Assembly: GCF_000171815.1 (NCBI RefSeq)
Contig: NZ_ABGR01000003.1
Coordinates: 62,001-126,000, forward strand
Source: Vibrio sp. AND4
GTDB taxonomy: Bacteria; Pseudomonadota; Gammaproteobacteria; Enterobacterales; Vibrionaceae
Reading direction: 5' to 3'
DNA: 64,000 bases
Each line of letters starts with the position of its first letter. The stretch's first letter is position 1. Position numbers and translations under genes: made by a program. The notes beneath the pieces are model-generated. The model was not told the origin of the DNA, ran no database searches, and saw nothing but the letters and a program-made list of their open reading frames with translations. Positions 35,076-44,897 of this stretch are shown in pieces.

Positions 35076-35969
35076 ATGGACAGACTTGAGGCAATGAACG
35101 TCTTTGTCACAATCGTGGAGCGAGGAAGCTTGAGCGCAGCAGCAGAACACCTCGACCTTTCACGCACCAAGGTGACGCGTTATCTAGGGGAGCTCGAAAA
35201 GTGGATGGACACTCGTTTACTGCACCGCACCACTCGCAGCCTCAGTTTAACCGATGCGGGGAGAGAAACGCTTGAGGTAGCACGGGAGTTACTTGCGCTT
35301 GAAGAATCCCTGAGTGGGATTCGAAACCAAAATCGCGTGAGCCTAAAGGGCCAGTTACGCATCACCGCAAGCTATTCCATTGTCAATAGCTTCCTAATTG
35401 ATGCGATCACCAGTTTTGTTGAACAATGGCCTAATGTTGCGATTGATATCGTGTCGACAGATGAGGCCGTCAACCTCGTGGAATCTCGCATTGATCTTGC
35501 GATACGTGTTACTAACGCGCTGCCTTCCAATGTCGTCGCAAAACAGCTCGCCGAGTGCCGTTCCGTCGTATGTGCTTCGCCCAAATACATTGAGCAAAAA
35601 GGTACGCCGTTGAACGCTCAAGATTTAGCGGATCACAACTGCCTTTCTTTCAGCTATTTTGGTCGCTCTGAATGGGCCTTTCGTGGACCAAACGGTGATG
35701 AATCTGTGTCAATTAAAGGAAGCATCAGCGCCAATACCCCTGAAGTGCTGCTCGCAGCGGCTTTAAATGGGAGCGGGATAAGTTTGCAGCCTTTCCCATC
35801 CGTCAAGCACCTACTCGATGAAGGTAAGTTGATTCAACTGTTACCGGAATGGCACCCAAGAACGTTAGGCGTTCACGCCATCTACGGCACGCGCAAACAG
35901 GTGACGCCGTTATTAAGAGCCTTCATCGACCACCTATCAGACAGTATGAAGGATGCCGAAAACTGGTAA
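35076..35969 (+). CDS. LysR-family transcriptional regulator
   Basis: 297 residues: winged HTH in residues ~1-60 (MDRLEAMNVFVTIVERGSLSAAAEHLDLSRTKVTRYLGELE, in the LysR form), then the periplasmic-binding-like co-inducer domain (~88-297: LRITASYSIVN...EPRIDLAIRV-type segment ESRIDLAIRV). AAGGTG 9 nt before ATG 35076. It belongs to the large CrgA/DsdC-like branch. The 157-bp divergent spacer with the MBL gene is the expected operator location. Confidence 0.92.
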   Translation: MDRLEAMNVFVTIVERGSLSAAAEHLDLSRTKVTRYLGELEKWMDTRLLHRTTRSLSLTDAGRETLEVARELLALEESLSGIRNQNRVSLKGQLRITASYSIVNSFLIDAITSFVEQWPNVAIDIVSTDEAVNLVESRIDLAIRVTNALPSNVVAKQLAECRSVVCASPKYIEQKGTPLNAQDLADHNCLSFSYFGRSEWAFRGPNGDESVSIKGSISANTPEVLLAAALNGSGISLQPFPSVKHLLDEGKLIQLLPEWHPRTLGVHAIYGTRKQVTPLLRAFIDHLSDSMKDAENW

Positions 35970-36042
35970 TTTCACTACAAAACAGAACAGGCTTTATACC
36001 CAAAGGGGCAGTATAACAAACGCTCTACCGTGTCTCCCAATA

Positions 36043-36076
36043 AAAAATCACCCCCTACGACAAGGGAGTGATTTTT
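36043..36076. terminator. Bidirectional terminator between LysR and telA-like genes
   Basis: AAAATCAC-CCCT pairs with AGGG-GTGATTTTT; A- and T-tracts on either side make it work in both directions. Confidence 0.85.
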
Positions 36077-36088
36077 CGCTGGTTCAGT

Positions 36089-37147
36089 TTATAAGGTTTG
36101 TTTAAGCGCTTGTTTAAGTTCCGCTTCTGCCTTTTCAATCACTTGCTGAGCCTGCTCACGTTGCGCCCTGCCTTCCTTCACTCGCGAGAGTGTATTGTTC
36201 AGGGTTTCTATCGTCAGTTGATTTACGGTTTCAAGAGAATCAAGGTCAAGAATGCCACGCTGGTAGTTGGCGGCAATTTGCTCTTCTAATGCTTTTAGTT
36301 TCTCGGCATTTTGTACATATTGCTTGTTGGTGTAATCCTTGACCGCGCGCGTCACCTTCAGGGCTTTTTCTTTCTCGTAATTTGAAATCGCGATCAAGAA
36401 TTGGCGCTTCCACAATGGGAAGGTGTTGTGGACGATATCTTGAATGTCTTCCATCAACATTTTATTGCCTTCTTGAGACAATCGAATCTGAGGCGCGGTT
36501 TGGATAGCAGCAAGGCGAGTGAGCTCAAGGTTGTGCACGCGCTTTTCTAAACGAGCAACGGCTTGAGTCGCATCACGGTATTTCTGGGCGTCCAACGCAT
36601 CACCACTTTGCTCAGATTGTGCCAGTAAACTTGGCAGCACATTCTGAGTCAACTGATTCAACTTGTATTTGCCAGCCGCAATGTACTGCTCCAACCCACC
36701 AAGTAGTTCAAGATTATGATCGTAAAGCGTATCGAGCTGGGTAATATCATGAGCTAACTTCATTTCTTGTGCTTCTAAGCGTCCAGAAAGCTGCTCTAGC
36801 TGACTCTTCACAGAATCAAAGCTGGCTGAAAACTTTTTGAAGGAATCGAAAAGCTCTCCAACCAAAGGAAGTCTCGACAGCAAGCTGGTTTTGCCTAAAT
36901 TAGAGAATTCTGCGCTGTCCATGGAAGATACCATCGCATGCAGAATATCACCCGCTTCACCGCTATCTCGAACACGTACTTGTTCCAACACTTCATCAGA
37001 GAAAGTGGTAATTTTTTCTAGCGCCTGTTTACCAAAAGTGATCGTCGCGACACTGTCAAAAGCATCAAATTGTTCTGCGAGTGCGACGATTTGAGGAGTC
37101 ACTTCTACCTCAAGTAACTGATGTTCAGAATTCATCAATTCGGTCAT
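36089..37147 (-). CDS. TelA-like toxic-anion resistance family protein
   Basis: 352 residues, nearly all helical. Pieces such as SLLSRLPLVGELFDSFKKFSASFDSVKSQLEQLSGRLEAQ, LYDHNLELLGGLEQYIAAG and NTFPLWKRQFLIAIS are those of the TelA family (named for tellurite resistance in plasmid operons). Members appear in stress and membrane-associated Ter-type clusters; the actual biochemical role is unknown. It is the last gene of a five-gene leftward block and starts 15 nt after the PLD-like stop. Confidence 0.88.
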   Translation of the reverse strand: MTELMNSEHQLLEVEVTPQIVALAEQFDAFDSVATITFGKQALEKITTFSDEVLEQVRVRDSGEAGDILHAMVSSMDSAEFSNLGKTSLLSRLPLVGELFDSFKKFSASFDSVKSQLEQLSGRLEAQEMKLAHDITQLDTLYDHNLELLGGLEQYIAAGKYKLNQLTQNVLPSLLAQSEQSGDALDAQKYRDATQAVARLEKRVHNLELTRLAAIQTAPQIRLSQEGNKMLMEDIQDIVHNTFPLWKRQFLIAISNYEKEKALKVTRAVKDYTNKQYVQNAEKLKALEEQIAANYQRGILDLDSLETVNQLTIETLNNTLSRVKEGRAQREQAQQVIEKAEAELKQALKQTL

Positions 37148-37162
37148 GGGAACTCCCTATGT

Positions 37163-37867
37163 TTATGACGGCTTATGACAGGGAAACTTCTGCCATAACG
37201 TTTCAAATTGTCGTGAGAACGCAGAAACAAACCTACGATCATCGGTAAGCGTTATATCTTCTTGATTGTACTTTGACGCGCTGCGTGTCCAGTTAAAGCT
37301 GCCATTGATCAACCTTTGTTGATCGAATACCGCGAACTTATGGTGCATATGGTATCGCGTTGTATCAATTTTGACCGCAACGCCCTGTTTTGCAAGATAT
37401 TCGATATCACTGCCTTTATCGTACATTTTGTCGTTGTCGGTGACGATCCGGACCGCCACGCCTCTTTTGTGCGCCGCAAGGATCTGATCGGTAAGGTCGT
37501 TATCCGCGATGGTGAAAACGCAAATATCCACCGAGCGACGAGCCAGTTTCAGCTGCTCAACGATACCGGATGCACAAGCCCTTCCCGGAGAAAACCAGCT
37601 CGAAGCATTATCCGAGAAGTTCTCACTCATCACATTGTCTAAGACTTTGACCACGCGCTCTAACCAGCGGACTAAAGCGGTAGCATCTCCCTGACTTTGT
37701 ATTTCTTGCTGCACCAGTTTAAAGGCCAGATTACGCAGGAACGAGCGGTCTTCATGACTTAACACCGAATTTTGTAACTCCGATTTAAGTTCTCTGCGCT
37801 CGCTATCATCAAGACGGTAATCCTTTATCGAGGCCTCTAACCAAGCTGACCATTTTTGTCGATTCAT
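37163..37867 (-). CDS. Phospholipase-D-like phosphodiesterase, single HKD motif
   Basis: 234 residues. The C-terminal ~145 residues form one PLD domain with the HxK(x4)D motif (His175, Lys177, Asp182) followed by NGSFNW. With a single HKD motif the active enzyme would be a dimer, as in Nuc endonuclease or mitoPLD/FAM83 relatives. The N-terminal ~90 residues (helical, KDYRLDDSERRELKSEL) look like a small stress-associated helical module. Substrate could be DNA/RNA or phospholipid. Its ATG directly abuts the ATPase stop (TAGATG). Confidence 0.85.
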   Translation of the reverse strand: MNRQKWSAWLEASIKDYRLDDSERRELKSELQNSVLSHEDRSFLRNLAFKLVQQEIQSQGDATALVRWLERVVKVLDNVMSENFSDNASSWFSPGRACASGIVEQLKLARRSVDICVFTIADNDLTDQILAAHKRGVAVRIVTDNDKMYDKGSDIEYLAKQGVAVKIDTTRYHMHHKFAVFDQQRLINGSFNWTRSASKYNQEDITLTDDRRFVSAFSRQFETLWQKFPCHKPS

Positions 37868-40800
37868 CTAGTTTTTCTCCTGATCATGACGACCAAAACG
37901 AGCAACGTGTTGATTCAGCATGGCAAGTTGCTGCACCACCTGTCCTGCTCTATCGTCGGAATCACCCATCATTTGCTGACGCTGATAACCTTCTTTGATT
38001 TCAGACCAACGAGAGCTTTGCTCAGCGGTCATATCACCGCGTAACTCAGCGAGCTTGAGTAGGTTTTCCTCGGTACCCGCTGCCAGTGTCTGCGCTTCGC
38101 CCTGATAATGGTCTTGAAGCAGCGTGTTCATCTCTTGGTCAGTCATCACCGATGATATTTTTTCCGCCAGCTTGTTCATATTTCGATATGAGCCTTGCAG
38201 CTTAAATGGCGGCTCAACACGATATTGATCCGCGGTTGCAGCTGACTTGATGTACTGCTGATTCACTTTCAAGACGATTTGTTGCGCCATGATCAATTTT
38301 TGCAAGGTCGTCACGATCTCGCCAGACTCGATTGCAGAGTATGAGTGGCTCATCTCACTGAGTGCGATATTTTCCCCTTCTGCCATTCTGACAAAACGGT
38401 ACAAATCGTTCAGATCGCGTGTTGCTAAGGGCGCGAGAACACTGTTGGATGTCAGCGAGTTTTCGATAAAGCTTAAATCGAAGATTGCTTTTTGATCAGA
38501 CAGCATGTCACCGAGGTTGTATATGTCCGCTCGGTTAGACAACATATCTGGGATCCGGAACGCTTCGCCCGTTTCTGTGTAAGGGTTACCCGCCATCACG
38601 ACCGCAAACTTTTTGCCGCGCATGTCGTAGGTTTTGGTTTTCCCTTTCCACGTACCTTCGATTCGACGCGTACCATCACACAGTGAAATGAACTTCTGTA
38701 AAAACTCAGGATGGGTATGCTGAATATCATCCAAGTAGAGCAACACGTTATTACCCATTTCAAAAGCGAGGTTGATCTTTTCAATTTCACGCGCAGCGTT
38801 TTGATCTGGTGCATCCGCAGGATCAAGGGATGTCGCTTGATGACCAATAGACGGACCATTGATCTTCATGAACACCAAACCTAATTTGTGGGCAACATAC
38901 TCAATTAACGTCGTTTTACCGTAACCAGGAGGAGAGATGAGCAATAGCATCCCCATTAAGTCGGTGCGCTTTTTGTCGCCTAACGTGCCCATTTGCTTGG
39001 CAAAGTTGTCACCAATAAGAGGTAAATAACTCTCACTGATGAGTTTATTGCGCACAAATGACGTCAATGGACGAGGTTTAAACTCGCTCAGGCGGAACTC
39101 CTCTTTTGCTGAACTCAGCAACTGAGTACGTTGGGATAAATAGGCCTCAAAATTCGGAACCACCGAGCTGCGGTGATGTTCGTTCCTTTGGATAAAATCA
39201 TCCAGAACGAGCTCTAAACTGCCCTTGTTAATTCGAGCATGCTCACCCAACAGCCCCTCGACATGACACAGCAATGAAAAGTCGACGCTGCTTAACCTTT
39301 GCTCGGACAGAGTATTCACCACAGCAACCGTTGCTGCCTCGTACGCGAATGCCTGACCATATTGCTTTTTCGCAGTGTACGCACTTAACCACTGCTGGTG
39401 ATCGTTAAATGACTCAGCAAAACTGAGCGATTGCGGTTGCCACCCTAAGCTGCGTCTGAATTGCAAATAATCCTCGCAAAGGGAAAGCGAGTCCTGACTC
39501 ACTTCGATTTGCCAATCACGCTGACCTAATAACTGTGCGAGGTAGTCAGCGGCTTCATGTTGCTCACCGCCAAGGGAATCAACCAACTGTTTTTGCAGTG
39601 CTTGATATGCTTGTGACGCATTTAAATGCTCTCGCAATAACTTTGCGTTTTGCGCCTGTTGTTGATAGTGCTCGATTTTCTGCGCATCTTGTTCCAATAA
39701 CCATAAGATGGCTTTCGAGCGAGCGGTTTGGCTGTAACGCAATAACCCAGCTTGCTGATAAACGGGCAGCACTTTGCGCAATATGTTAACCGCATCATGG
39801 TCGTGGATGCCTTTGACGTACCCTTCTCGATAACGTGGCGCCGCAAAGCGTTGAACCAGTTCGTTCAATTTATCTTCTTTCAACGCTTCATAAAGCTTGT
39901 CTAAGCTGTGTCCATCTTGATTGATAGACGCTTGATGCAAGATTAAATATGCCAGATATTCTGCTCGATAAACGTCTTCACTTTCTGAGGCCACATCCAA
40001 ACGAGAAACGGTTTGCAGGTCGAGAAATGCACTGTCTTCCACCGTTTGGTAAAAGTCCGTGCCTGAGATGTGCAGTGCCAGTTCACCACTTTGGTCGACC
40101 AAGCTGAGGTCAAGTGGCTGCTGGTTCACGCTAAACCTATGTTTGCCCAAGCGCAGAACCGTACCACCCTTTTCGAAGATGTCTTGGTTATCTCGTAATG
40201 CACGCATGGATTGGTCTTGAAGCGACTTCAATTTAGAGTCGACACTGTCAGCTTTCACACTGTCGCCAAGCTCACGAATGGTCTGAGACAACTGTTGCAG
40301 CTTAAGCACCATAGCGTCAGTCGCAAAGTAACTGTTTAGCCCAGCAACATCATCGAATCGCTCCACGCGCTTTTCTATGCTGCTCATGGTGACGTTCGCC
40401 GCTTGGAGCAAGTTTTGAACCCGGCGCTGTTGGCCCGCGATGAGCTGCTGCTTGTGGTTATCCAACGTTGATTGGATCTCATCACGCTTAGAATAAATCT
40501 CGCTTAAGAACTGGTCGAAATCCGCGAAGCGCGACTCTAACTTATCCAGTTGTCCAACGAGCTTCGCAAGCTGAGTATCACAATCATCTGGTGTTAACGC
40601 TTGCTCCATAGCACTGCTGACCGATTGGCTGAGCAGCTTAAATTGAGCACTAAATTCAGCTTGGGCCTCTTCACTTTGTAAGCCTTTAGATTTCGCTCTG
40701 AGTTTCGCTGAAGCAGTATTAAGCAGAGACGTGACCTCTGTGGTGAGATCTAAGATCCGAGTGGCTTGTGTCGGGTCTTCTGTTTCGATGTCCGTGACTT

Positions 40801-42730
40801 CTTCGGTGACTATTTGCAGCTCATGACGGAGCGTTTCCACCTCTTCGCTAAGCTTTTGAATCTCCGCCGTTTTACTCACACCTTCGAGCTGTAATTCAAT
40901 TTTTTGAATTTGCTTCTTGAAGGGGGTGTAAGCTTTTTCGTCCTGAAGAAGGGTAAGCAAATGCAGGTTAAGTGACTCGCGCTGCGCCTGTAACTCTTCA
41001 AACAAGCGATCAACCTGTACCTCGTCAATGTAATGCTGCTGACGGAGCGACATGGTCACGCCAACTTGCCCCTTCACATCACTCAGTAAGCTCAATAGCG
41101 TGTTCGCTTGTTCTTTGGGAGCCAATTTGATTTTGCCAATGAGCTCGGAAACCGCCAACTTTTGCTCTTCAAGACTGCTTGCAGCCTGTTTCTGTAGCTG
41201 TTGTACCTTGGCAAACTCATCGATGATCTTATCGGCGGTATCCATGAGTTCATCAATCGCACTGCCTATCCCGCAAGCGTAATCGTGATTGAGCCAAGTA
41301 TAGTGATCCAGCGTTGAACGACACTGCTTTATCAGTACTTCATAGGCTGCTTGAGTCACCTCTTCACTCTGCGCTAGTTGGCAAATTGAGAGAACCGAAG
41401 ACAGCGCTCGCACCAACTCCGTATTACCAAGGTTGAACAGTGGACTGCTGCCTTGGGCTTGCGCATTAAGCTTGGCGTAGTGCTCTGGCGTAGAAAATGG
41501 CGTGTCCCAAATTCTCATTGGATGAATGGTCGACGCTTCTTCATTCTCCGACAGTTGAAACACTAACCAGCGGCCATCTGGGTACAAACTGTAACCGTGG
41601 CTTTCCATTGGTGCTTCAAACTTCTTTTCAATCAAGTTGTAGGTATACGCAATGTAATGACCTTCAACGGCGTTAAAAAAGATATAAAGAATGTCTTCAC
41701 CATTCGGTGACGTAATCTGCTGGAAGAACTTGAGCTGGTGAGATTCAAACGCAAACTGTTTATCTTCACCATTGGATAGAACATAACCTTTGGCATAGAG
41801 CACACCATGGTCTTCAGGCAAGGTTTTGGCGCTTCGCTCTAGCGCATCTGCCCTCACCACGGACTGAGTCACTGAATTGTACAGGAAGTATCGAGCGTGT
41901 TTTTCGCGGTTTGGTTTTATTCGCAGGGCGATCAAATCTCCGACAAACGCGTAATCGATGTGCGCATCAGCAACACTTTGATGAGGATCTTCAACCTCTT
42001 CTCGGTAAATACCTTTCCCATCTTTGGTGTTGTCTTCCACCTTGATGGTTAAGTCCCCACCGACACATTCAACAAACAGTCTATCTTGAATAGACACGTG
42101 CGGATGATCGCCAAGCACGTGGTCATCTCGCGTTGTTGGGATCCAATCAAAGTCATGCTGAGGAACGCTGGTCAGTGCATTTTGCCCCAAAGAATCAATG
42201 TACTCGATCGAATGAGCGTTGATCTGAAAACGAAAGACTTTTCTGTCTTCAGGCCGCATACCAATTTGAAAGGCGATATACAGCGTGCTTTCTTGACGAG
42301 AGATTTGAGAAAGCTTTGCGTCTCGATAATAAGTAAACAGTTCCGTCAATTCATGGGTAAAACGGGAATCGGATAAAAAACTGGATTCGAGTGGAAGGCG
42401 CTCTACACGGAACGTACCATCATTTTCATGGAGATGATAAAGCCCGAAGACATCATCAAGTGAAGGGGTCGCTTTCATCCCAACCTGCACATGATAGCCG
42501 AACAATAAATGCTGGTTTACCTGAGCCATATCGATTGGAATGCACTTAGCATCAGTTTGAACGTTGACCTTACCGATCAACGTAAAGTCTTGGCCGCCGA
42601 ACGTCTCTTGGCGTTGTTGATTGAAAGATTGGGAGAGAGACTTTAGCTGGCTGCCTTGCTGCAACAAACGCGTCTTTAAAACATCGTATGCACCAGCATC
42701 ACTCACCGCTTTTTGAGTCATATCTGACAT
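37868..42730 (-). CDS. Giant AAA+ ATPase with coiled coils (so-called DNA repair ATPase)
   Basis: 1620 residues. The first ~480 are a beta-rich region (FTLIGKVNVQTDAKCIPIDMAQVNQH...), residues ~500-900 are long coiled coils, and ~1260-1450 is a single AAA+ module: Walker A SPPGYGKTT (~1268), Walker B LLYLDDIQ (~1330), sensor 1 VVMAGNP (~1378), and an arginine-containing MLSNRADI segment. Proteins of this layout are labelled DNA repair ATPase without direct proof. Its place between a flotillin and a PLD protein points to membrane-linked remodelling. Third gene of the block. Confidence 0.82.
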   Translation of the reverse strand: MSDMTQKAVSDAGAYDVLKTRLLQQGSQLKSLSQSFNQQRQETFGGQDFTLIGKVNVQTDAKCIPIDMAQVNQHLLFGYHVQVGMKATPSLDDVFGLYHLHENDGTFRVERLPLESSFLSDSRFTHELTELFTYYRDAKLSQISRQESTLYIAFQIGMRPEDRKVFRFQINAHSIEYIDSLGQNALTSVPQHDFDWIPTTRDDHVLGDHPHVSIQDRLFVECVGGDLTIKVEDNTKDGKGIYREEVEDPHQSVADAHIDYAFVGDLIALRIKPNREKHARYFLYNSVTQSVVRADALERSAKTLPEDHGVLYAKGYVLSNGEDKQFAFESHQLKFFQQITSPNGEDILYIFFNAVEGHYIAYTYNLIEKKFEAPMESHGYSLYPDGRWLVFQLSENEEASTIHPMRIWDTPFSTPEHYAKLNAQAQGSSPLFNLGNTELVRALSSVLSICQLAQSEEVTQAAYEVLIKQCRSTLDHYTWLNHDYACGIGSAIDELMDTADKIIDEFAKVQQLQKQAASSLEEQKLAVSELIGKIKLAPKEQANTLLSLLSDVKGQVGVTMSLRQQHYIDEVQVDRLFEELQAQRESLNLHLLTLLQDEKAYTPFKKQIQKIELQLEGVSKTAEIQKLSEEVETLRHELQIVTEEVTDIETEDPTQATRILDLTTEVTSLLNTASAKLRAKSKGLQSEEAQAEFSAQFKLLSQSVSSAMEQALTPDDCDTQLAKLVGQLDKLESRFADFDQFLSEIYSKRDEIQSTLDNHKQQLIAGQQRRVQNLLQAANVTMSSIEKRVERFDDVAGLNSYFATDAMVLKLQQLSQTIRELGDSVKADSVDSKLKSLQDQSMRALRDNQDIFEKGGTVLRLGKHRFSVNQQPLDLSLVDQSGELALHISGTDFYQTVEDSAFLDLQTVSRLDVASESEDVYRAEYLAYLILHQASINQDGHSLDKLYEALKEDKLNELVQRFAAPRYREGYVKGIHDHDAVNILRKVLPVYQQAGLLRYSQTARSKAILWLLEQDAQKIEHYQQQAQNAKLLREHLNASQAYQALQKQLVDSLGGEQHEAADYLAQLLGQRDWQIEVSQDSLSLCEDYLQFRRSLGWQPQSLSFAESFNDHQQWLSAYTAKKQYGQAFAYEAATVAVVNTLSEQRLSSVDFSLLCHVEGLLGEHARINKGSLELVLDDFIQRNEHHRSSVVPNFEAYLSQRTQLLSSAKEEFRLSEFKPRPLTSFVRNKLISESYLPLIGDNFAKQMGTLGDKKRTDLMGMLLLISPPGYGKTTLIEYVAHKLGLVFMKINGPSIGHQATSLDPADAPDQNAAREIEKINLAFEMGNNVLLYLDDIQHTHPEFLQKFISLCDGTRRIEGTWKGKTKTYDMRGKKFAVVMAGNPYTETGEAFRIPDMLSNRADIYNLGDMLSDQKAIFDLSFIENSLTSNSVLAPLATRDLNDLYRFVRMAEGENIALSEMSHSYSAIESGEIVTTLQKLIMAQQIVLKVNQQYIKSAATADQYRVEPPFKLQGSYRNMNKLAEKISSVMTDQEMNTLLQDHYQGEAQTLAAGTEENLLKLAELRGDMTAEQSSRWSEIKEGYQRQQMMGDSDDRAGQVVQQLAMLNQHVARFGRHDQEKN

Positions 42731-42742
42731 GCTAATACCTAT

Positions 42743-42770
42743 AAATCCCGCTTACAAAGAAGCGGGATTT
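42743..42770. terminator. Internal hairpin between yqiK-like and ATPase genes
   Basis: AAATCCCGCTT and AAGCGGGATTT form an 11-bp stem. The better T-tract is on the plus strand; on the transcribed minus strand only ATTTATA follows, so partial attenuation or an RNA processing site is more likely than full termination. Confidence 0.5.
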
Positions 42771-42788
42771 TTTAGAGAGAATGAAAAG

Positions 42789-44876
42789 TTAAGATTTATC
42801 GCTGGTTGTCGTATTTAGCGAGCTTTGAATTTTCTTCATCAGCTCCGCAGCACCACCTTGTGAATTGAGTAAACTCGCGAGCGCGACATTACTTAAATCA
42901 CTGCTTTTCAGTTCTGTGCTCTCTAACACGTCTTTGATGTCTTGTGGCAGGCTTCGGTTGCCATTCACATACTCTGAAACCAATGGGTTGAGCACCTCTG
43001 ATTCATTAAACTTCGCATCAACGAGGGCCGAATCCATGATGGTGCGACGGATTTGCTCCATGCCTTCACCACCGAAGAGACGAATATCCGCTTTAGATAA
43101 GGCTTCGCCAAGAGCCTGAGCATTCGCTCCAACCACAGTTTTCTGAGCATCAATACGCGCCAATTCCAGATCTTTGTCTTGTTGCAGCTGCATAACCCAC
43201 TTATCGTGCTCGCGGGTATGGTCGTCGTATTGCTGAGCGGCCTCAAAGCGAGCGGTTTGTGCTTCTGCTTCTGCCAAGCCTTTCGCTCTTAGCGCTTGAG
43301 CTTCCGCTTCACCCGCACTTTGCAAGATGTAAGCTTCTGCTTCGCCCGTTTCTTTGATCGCCAATGCACGTTCGCGCTCGACTTCCACTTCAGCTAAGCC
43401 TGTCGCACTGATCATTTCTTTTTCTGCTTGTGCCATACGTTCTTTCGCTGCTGCTTCGCGGTCTTTCGCAACAAACTCAGCTTCCGCACGCTTAGTCGTC
43501 ACCACCTGATCCGCTTCTGCTTGACGTGTCTTCACTGCTAGCTCGTTTTCTGCATCGCGCGTTTTGATTTTCAGCTCAGCTTCGTTCTCGATTAAGACGC
43601 GTTCAGAGCGTTCGCGAGCGGCCTCTTTTTCTGCTCGAGCGGCAACCAGAAGTTCGATTTGCGCAGATTCCGCTATCGCCTCTGCTTCAGTCAATTTGAT
43701 GCGCTTGTCTCGGTTAACGCGCTCATTCACGCGCAAGTTTTCGGTCTCTTCTTCTTCTCGAGCGATCTTGCGTTCAATTTCAACACGTTGGGAGCGAGTT
43801 TCTGCGACAGTCTTCATCGCTTCTTCTACTGTCGTCTCTTTCTGCATTTCTCGCTCAGCAACTTCGGCGGAGGTGCGAACTCGCTCAGTCTCAACAGATC
43901 GGTTGAGCTCTTCTTGTTGAATTGCCACTTGGCGTTGGTTTGCGATGCGCGTCATCTCAACTTCCATCTCAACACTTTCGCGCTTCTTAGATACTTCTTC
44001 TTCAGTTTCAAGTTCCGCTAGCTTGGTGATTCGCTCATATTCTTCACGTTTCTCCGCAGCTAGGGCTTCCTCTTGCGCTTTAATAATATCGATTTCACGC
44101 TGAGTACGGGCAATACTCTCTTTTTCTTGCTTATCAAGCTGTAAGCGGTTTGCTTCCGCTTCAACGTTTTTCTTCTTGATCGTTGTGCGTTCATCCTGAC
44201 GAATCGCGTTGGTTTCCGTATTCTTTTGCGCTGTGATGGCAGAGATCTTACGGATACCTTCTACGTCAAGAATGTTGCCCGGGCTATGAGCGTCCAGCGC
44301 GGTTTGGTCAACTTTATCGATTACCACGTCGTAGATTTTAAAGCCGTCCATTTCGCTACCGATGACTTCAACAACGGCATCACGGAAAGCACGACGATTC
44401 GTTAACAGCTCTTCAAATTCAAACTGTTTTACTGCCGTTTTAAGGGCTTCGGAGAACTTAGGCTGGAAGTGCTCCTTTAGGCGATCTAGGTTAGAAGCAT
44501 CGTGAGCAGTAAAGAGTTTTGCCACTCGGACAATGTCTTCTTCTTCATGATTCACACCAATGTAGAAATCAACTTTAAGGTCAGCACGAATGTTGTCTCG
44601 GCAATGGAGACCCTCATACTCTTCACCCTCTTGGTCTTTTCGACCACTTCGAACAACAGAAATCTTTTTTCGAGTAATATCCATAAACTCAAATCTGTTG
44701 ATTACTGGCCATACAAAGGTACCAGTTAAGGACGCGCGTGTGGCGTGCAATCCATTGACAATTAATGCATCGCCTTCCCCTCGAACCTTTTTATATCGGG
44801 TGGTAAGAAAGACAAGAAGAATCAAAAAAATCCCGATACCAATTCCAAGGAATATCAGACTTGGAGAAATCTGCAT
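42789..44876 (-). CDS. yqiK: YqiK-type flotillin (SPFH) membrane scaffold
   Basis: 695 residues. One N-terminal membrane helix (LIFLGIGIGIFLILLVFLTT, ~8-27), then the SPFH/band-7 domain (~35-215: YKKVRGEGDALIVNG...NIRADLKVDFYIGV...IYDVVIDKVDQTAL), then ~350 residues of Glu/Ala/Arg-rich coiled coil with repeated EAEAxA units, and a conserved flotillin C-terminus. Flotillins organise fluid lipid microdomains and scaffold other proteins. The YqiJ-like gene upstream is its usual partner. This places the ATPase and PLD-like proteins on a membrane platform (inference). Confidence 0.92.
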   Translation of the reverse strand: MQISPSLIFLGIGIGIFLILLVFLTTRYKKVRGEGDALIVNGLHATRASLTGTFVWPVINRFEFMDITRKKISVVRSGRKDQEGEEYEGLHCRDNIRADLKVDFYIGVNHEEEDIVRVAKLFTAHDASNLDRLKEHFQPKFSEALKTAVKQFEFEELLTNRRAFRDAVVEVIGSEMDGFKIYDVVIDKVDQTALDAHSPGNILDVEGIRKISAITAQKNTETNAIRQDERTTIKKKNVEAEANRLQLDKQEKESIARTQREIDIIKAQEEALAAEKREEYERITKLAELETEEEVSKKRESVEMEVEMTRIANQRQVAIQQEELNRSVETERVRTSAEVAEREMQKETTVEEAMKTVAETRSQRVEIERKIAREEEETENLRVNERVNRDKRIKLTEAEAIAESAQIELLVAARAEKEAARERSERVLIENEAELKIKTRDAENELAVKTRQAEADQVVTTKRAEAEFVAKDREAAAKERMAQAEKEMISATGLAEVEVERERALAIKETGEAEAYILQSAGEAEAQALRAKGLAEAEAQTARFEAAQQYDDHTREHDKWVMQLQQDKDLELARIDAQKTVVGANAQALGEALSKADIRLFGGEGMEQIRRTIMDSALVDAKFNESEVLNPLVSEYVNGNRSLPQDIKDVLESTELKSSDLSNVALASLLNSQGGAAELMKKIQSSLNTTTSDKS

Positions 44877-44897
44877 AGCTGCTCCTTAATTTTCTAG

